Shown here: positions 59,390 through 64,000 of the stretch, piece by piece
Position numbering within the stretch: position 1 is the stretch's first letter
Layout of the letters: each line of letters opens with the position of its first letter
Assembly: GCA_037074705.1 (NCBI GenBank)
Contig: CM073591.1
Location: 61,630,897-61,694,896 of the forward strand
Direction of reading: 5' to 3'
DNA: 64,000 nt
Source: Zhengitettix transpicula
Taxonomy: Eukaryota > Arthropoda > Insecta > Orthoptera > Tetrigidae
Program-made: the position numbers and the translations under genes
The notes under the pieces: model-generated
Told to the model about the DNA's origin: nothing
What the model saw: only the letters and a program-made list of their open reading frames with translations
Databases searched by the model: none

Positions 59390-59770
59390 CCGTTAAAGAT
59401 AAGCGCAACTGCGTATTCCAGACTACTTCTGCTCGATACTCGGCAACTGCAAATTAGCGACAACTTCATAAACGGCAGATGACGAGCGGTGAAAGAGAAC
59501 AAGTTTCGAGATTGTTTTAGGAATCTAACCTTGCCTTCCTGTGCATAATTTGATTAGATTAGCGGAGCGCCTCCAGGAAGAACTGAATTTGGTTAATGGC
59601 CGCCAAAAGGCGATACGATCTCCGAAGGTAATCTTCTGGCTCATTACTGTTTCCAAGTTAATTTTTTTTCCCTTTATTATATGGCGGAGCATAATCTCGA
59701 AGAAGGATTATTTCGACTCACAGAGCTGGAGTTGGAAACGGCTTAACGCACAATAGGAGGTTTTGTGCAG
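59390..59770. promoter_or_regulatory. Intronic unique block, candidate enhancer
   Basis: Balanced composition within AT-rich intron, with no similarity to repeats here. It holds TTTGATTAGATTAGCGG (about 59549-59565, homeodomain-like TTGATTAG/GATTAG cores), AATGGCCGCC and paired GCGATACGATCTCC words. The 71-codon frame on it lacks a domain. Enhancer function for the ci-like gene is inference from position and composition. Confidence 0.3.
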
Positions 59771-60256
59771 GTATCCGTGCCCCGAAGGGTATTCCTAATC
59801 TAAGTAGCAAACATCTCCTCCAATTCGGTGATGCTATCTCAAAATAAAAAAAAGATAATGCATCGTAGTATTTCGGAACCATTTATTTATTTTTACCTTA
59901 GCAAAACGAATTTATTATTAATTCAGCCTCAGAGAACGAAATCCAGACTATCGCTTTCTTTATAATGAAAAGTTGATTAAATTAAATTTCTATTTAATTA
60001 TTAAATTCTTACATTTTAAATCTGAGCGTTGTTTCGGTTCTAAAGTTGCTCCAAGTCTTTATAATGGTTTTAAAGCCAATTTCAAAATATCTTAAAATAT
60101 TGAGTCAGTTTTTTTGCTTATACTGTCTGTACGTATGATTAAAATAACTTGAAATCATTTCGGTTTGAATTCGACGTCACGTTTATTTGGGTAGAGAAAA
60201 TAAGTTATTTGTGCCATCATTACTATGGTCTTCTTCTTCTTCTACAGACGCTACAA
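59771..60256. other. Intronic AT-rich spacer
   Basis: Nothing recognised. Confidence 0.5.
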
Positions 60257-61085
60257 AATTATTGTTTAATTGTCTTGGCCTTCTGAACCAGAGCCTTCCA
60301 TTCATTCCTATTGTTTACTTTCTGAGTCCAATTCGTGATCTTCTTGATTCTTAGATACTTTTGGACATAATCTTTCCATCTTGTCTTCGGTCTACCTTTA
60401 GTCCTGGTAGTTAATGGGCTCCAACTATATATTTTCTTCACTATACTATCTTCACTCTTTCGGCAGACATGTCCTAACCAGTTTAAACGTGATGCTCTAA
60501 TATGGTTGATTATGTTTTTGTACTTTATAAGTTCATTTAGATTATTATTGTCTCTTATTCTCCAAGTACCATCATTTTGTTTAATGGACCCAAATATTTT
60601 TCTCAGTATTTTCTTTTCAAAGATCAATAGTCTTTGTATGACACTATCCTTAAGAGTCCAGGTTTCTGCATTGTATGTGTCTATTGGTCGTATTTAGGCA
60701 CGATAAATCTCAAGTTTTGCAGACACTGACAGTAGTTCATTTCTAAGAAGATTCATGTTAGCATAATAAGCTTTATTACCGGCTATTATACTGATTTTGA
60801 TTTCTTCCTCAATCACATTGTTTCCATTTACTATGGATTCCAAATACGTATATGATTTGACACCTTGGAAGGTGTCGCCTCCGATTATTATATTTCCTAT
60901 TCTCCGGGTATTTTTATTACATCAAATATACTTACATTTATGATTATTTATAATTAATCCATATAATCGGGATTCTTCTTTGAGATTGTGGAATGTTTCA
61001 TCTAACGCTGCTTTATTTCTAGTTGTGAATATAAGATCGTCAGCATAAGCTAGACATTGCTTAACTCGCCTCGAGATATTGCCTC
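60257..61085 (-). pseudogene. RTE-type LINE reverse transcriptase, C-terminal fragment
   Basis: Minus-strand reading starts with 'QCLAYADDLIFTTRNKAAL' (about 61060-61005), containing the YADD polymerase motif. It continues 'LKEESRLYGLIINNHKCKYI', 'TFQGVKSYTYLESIV', 'AETWTLKDSVIQRL', then an open stretch of 122 codons (60627-60259). That stretch includes 'EKKILRKIFGSI', 'NGTWRIR'-like residues, 'RLNWLGHVCRKSED' and 'RTKGRPKTRWKDYV', the distinctive RTE/BovB-type C-terminus. At least two nonsense codons interrupt the upstream part; the fingers and endonuclease are missing. A 5'-truncated insertion in the putative ci intron, antisense to the gene. Confidence 0.9.
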
Positions 61086-61089
61086 AGTA

Positions 61090-61390
61090 TGGTCTTCGCT
61101 TCCGTATTTAAAGTTTTGGCAGTTCGTGGGCGTTGCACGTGGTTTCCGTGAGTTAATTTAAAGTGAGTTTCCCCGATTTCCAGCGGCTCCCTCGCTGGGG
61201 TGCGGGTGTTTTATGTGGCGGCACCGACGAGAGCGGAGATTTAAAAATATCCCTCTGGAAACAGGTGTGCGCAGAACGCCACATTGTCCACTCGCAGAAG
61301 GAACGTCGCGCGAATCTCCGCCCACGCGCGCCACAAGCTGGAAAACAGCAACGAGCAACGTGAGAGCATTTGTGAACGGTTACATTCGGC
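61090..61390. promoter_or_regulatory. Intronic GC-rich island
   Basis: CpG-rich block with several overlapping frames on both strands, none with a domain or a ci-like motif. It may be a regulatory element or alternative promoter; unproven. Confidence 0.25.
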
Positions 61391-62239
61391 GTGACCGCAA
61401 TCGTGATGTACAAAAGACATACAAATATTTTAATTCGAAAAGATTTTAAAAATTTCTAGTGATAACTGGATTTATTTCTATTGTAAATTTGTATTTAAAG
61501 TTACGTAGAGAAATTTTCACATTGCATTATGTATAATGCCTTTCACTTGAAATAACTTAAAAATTACGAATAAATATTACCAGCATTTCTTCGATCTCTT
61601 TCACTTTGGAGTGTTATCTGGTAATCATGGTATGAAGTGTCACGTTCTCTCAACCCATTTTTGCAACTACGAGCTGAATTATGAAATAAATCCTTCGGCA
61701 GTTTTTTAAATTATTCGCTCCCAATTTATTTCCAGTCATATTTGTCCACAAAATTACAATTAACGACTTCTCTTGCAGCACGACTGCTAAACCAAATTTT
61801 GCTCACGTTAATAATTTACGTCTAATTTATTTGCTGTCGCCTACTAAATCCTGTTTGTGTCTTTGTTGGTTTTACCACATACCAAAAGTATTCGTATATT
61901 GTTTCTAAACCGTTCATTAAAATCGGGATTTTGGTAATGCATGAATAAAAGTATATATTATATTATTACACGTTCCTCGACCAACACTAACCAACCAAAT
62001 ATTCCTTACCCTATTCCTGCAAGGCTTTTTACTTCATACATAAGAATTTTTAGATCAATAACCCTTAATATATAACATTTGAAAAGTTCACGTTACTCTC
62101 TTAAGAACAGAAAGATAGTGTATTTTTGAAGTTTATAACTGTCGCGTCGACATCGTGGTCATTGGCGACTCGTATGTTATTTATAATAGTTTCTTAGTGT
62201 TATTATTTATATACAATCTTAACGTTATTAGCAATTGGG
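61391..62239. other. Intronic AT-rich spacer
   Basis: Nothing recognised. Confidence 0.5.
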
Positions 62240-62860
62240 GTAATATATGGGGAATTGTTAGTGGTTGACTGCATTCTTCACAGGTTGATTGGGTAGATCT
62301 GGAACATAGAAAGGCATGAGTATAAACTGAGTGGAGGGTTCTTATTCTAGATAGCATCACCTACTTTTTCTGTTTATGGTTTTTGGAAATTGTTATATCT
62401 TTGTAGTGTACTAGTTCACTGTGAATTATTCCGTTGTTCTTCCTTCTCCTTTTTTCGTTCCACCTGTTTTCGAATTTTTCTTTACAGAACTTCCACGTTT
62501 CCTTGCTGTTGCACTGGAATTCGTTTTCTCTGTTCTGTATGGTTTTGGATGCCACTTTTGCCAACTTGTCGGCCCTGAGGTTTCCAGGTATTCCTCTATG
62601 TGCAGGGATCCATGCTAGACAGATGTTTTGATTTCTATTCCTTATATTCGTGATATTGTCCCTAATGAGGTTCAATGTTTTGTTCCTTTTTCGGGGGTTT
62701 AAGATATCTTTGATTGCTTCCGATGAGTCTGTTAGAATAAGGTTATTGTTATCCGGGATGTTTATGCAGAGTTCAGTGGCCATGTAGATAGTATCTTCAT
62801 ATGTGACCTTCTACGTAAAATTCGCAGCCAACTGTTCTGGATTTGTGTTGGGGTTCATTA
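62240..62860 (-). pseudogene. Jockey-type LINE RNase H domain fragment
   Basis: The 140-codon minus frame (62783-62361) has the RNase H core. 'ATELCINI' gives the Glu position, 'LILTDSSEAIKDIL' the second Asp, and 'WIPAHRGIPGNLRADKLAKV' the diagnostic His/Asp block of LINE RNase H. The first Asp strand ('TDGS') is not seen upstream because the frame breaks near 62810, where 'NTQWHKLMNPNTN'-like pieces run on. It ends with TAG at 62361 without the usual downstream zinc-knuckle region. A defective fragment antisense in the putative ci intron. Confidence 0.88.
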
Positions 62861-64000
62861 ATTTGTGCCACTGAGTATTCTCGGTTCTTCGCTTTGACAG
62901 CCTAAAAATGTGTGATATATATATTGTTGTTACTTTTGTAGCATACTACATCCACAGGCAAGTACCCAGACTTTTCCCCTCTGTTTCTTTGGTTCCTTTC
63001 AATTTTTGTGTTATAACCTACAAGATAACCTATTCACCCTTGCTCCTCAAACTCAGCTGGCTGCTCGGCACTAACGATTTCTACCAATAACTCTACTCCA
63101 CCAAATAAATTTACTAAATTTCAAACTTGGCCACAAACGATATTCTGAAGTTACGTTCAATATTTCCAGTGAATTCCAGTGGCTGGTTATTCGCGTCTTC
63201 GAGTTATGTAAGCTCGTTGACTACTTGATGGAAGGACAGTGACCCTGTGACGAATCTATGTCGAATCATTTGAAATGATTGGAGACCAATGAGCTGCGGC
63301 CTTGTGTGGAATGTGCCCTCGGAATGTTGTTACTTTGACTTCGGCTGATCAGTCAAAGCCAGCTGATGAATTATGTGCTACTACAAAAATTTAAATTAGT
63401 ATTGTAATTAAAAATTTTAAGGCTTCCATTGAAGGAATATTCGAAATAATAGTTTTCCTTATACACGGAGAGGAGGAAATTCACAGTGTCTTCATTCCTT
63501 GTCGTGTTTATAAAATTGTAATTGCTTTGTATTACACTTTTCAACCACAGTTTTCTATGTTTTATGATGTAATAAAAACCTTTCATCTTTGTCTGGATGT
63601 AATGTTGCTTGTTGTGAATTGTGAGGAAGAAAATATTGTGGGCAAAACTACTACGCCATTCATTCGCTAAACTAGTGTAGTGATACTAATATCAAAAAAT
63701 TCTTATTAATAAAATATTTTTTTTCGAATTGTTTGTAAATTGCACGTTGTCATTTATAACGCGTTAAATTATTGTACCAACGTTATCATAATTGATACTG
63801 TTAATTTATATCACTCGTGTGGTAACGGAAAATTACATAAGAAAATTATTATTTTCAGAGAAATTCCTCATATTTATTTCGAAAACAGAAAGCGTGTAAT
63901 TAAAATTCTGTGGCAGTTTATTATTTGAAACAGCAATTCCATCGGCTACAGTTGCGCGATTATTTCTGAATTTTCAATCTTCTGGGTTATTATTTTTTTT
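62861..64000. other. Intronic AT-rich sequence to window end
   Basis: No further exon or repeat recognised. The 63200-63360 patch is less AT-rich but has no coding signal. Confidence 0.5.

Noticed and set aside
57400..64000. Search for the next ci exon and zinc fingers
   Set aside because: No 'SPVISDISLIRLSP'-like block or C2H2 zinc finger found in plus-strand frames; presumed downstream of the window.

Overview
The window reads as nuclear DNA from a large-genome insect. It is AT-rich and gene-poor, full of short TA microsatellites and degenerate transposable elements. A cockroach, termite or other polyneopteran would fit, but that is inference from element content and long introns; no sequence comparison was run. 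The only exon of a host gene I can support is at 57188-57399 (+). It encodes the conserved 'FHAPLPVDxRxHEGRY' block of the Gli/Cubitus interruptus (Ci) family of Hedgehog-pathway zinc-finger transcription factors, then a 12-alanine tract and a consensus GTGAGT donor. The GC-rich 0.5 kb before it looks like promoter plus 5'UTR. Everything from 57400 to the window end would then be intron (at least 6.6 kb), and 1-56700 would be 5' flank or upstream introns. || Layout: 1-9450 holds a 559-bp palindromic Tc1/mariner-type MITE, one foldback hairpin, two fragments of a poly(A)-tailed retroposon (called family B here) and two GC-rich noncoding islands. 9455-10580 is a 1.1-kb imperfect palindrome. 11531-13567 is a head-to-head pair of LTR elements. 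15370-16750 has microsatellites and a jockey-type LINE remnant. 16900-23400 is mostly unique sequence with GC islands; the one at 18715-19021 has a CRE and a YY1/Pho-like motif over a well-placed ATG. 24080-24790 is a rearranged mariner. 25921-41345 carries seven family B copies, a third LTR element and a 1.6-kb solo LTR with 306-bp tandem repeats. 41822-46407 is a DNA-transposon cluster: a full-length mariner with TIRs and TA duplications, an older mariner and a complete DUF4817-type element. 49283-53200 has a tRNA-like SINE and three LTR elements stacked in TA repeats. 54012-56225 has more family B, jockey, foldback and SINE copies. The putative ci intron contains RTE-type and jockey-type LINE fragments on the minus strand. 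|| The most unusual signal is the LTR family (seven copies). Its ends are TGTARTAA...TTAYTACA, it sits in ATAT/(TA)n, and several copies have the form LTR, primer-binding-like motif, about 40-70 bp stub, with no internal genes. Two pairs lie head-to-head separated only by 8-11 bp of TA repeat. No RNA genes other than SINE-type tRNA relics and no CRISPR-like array were seen.
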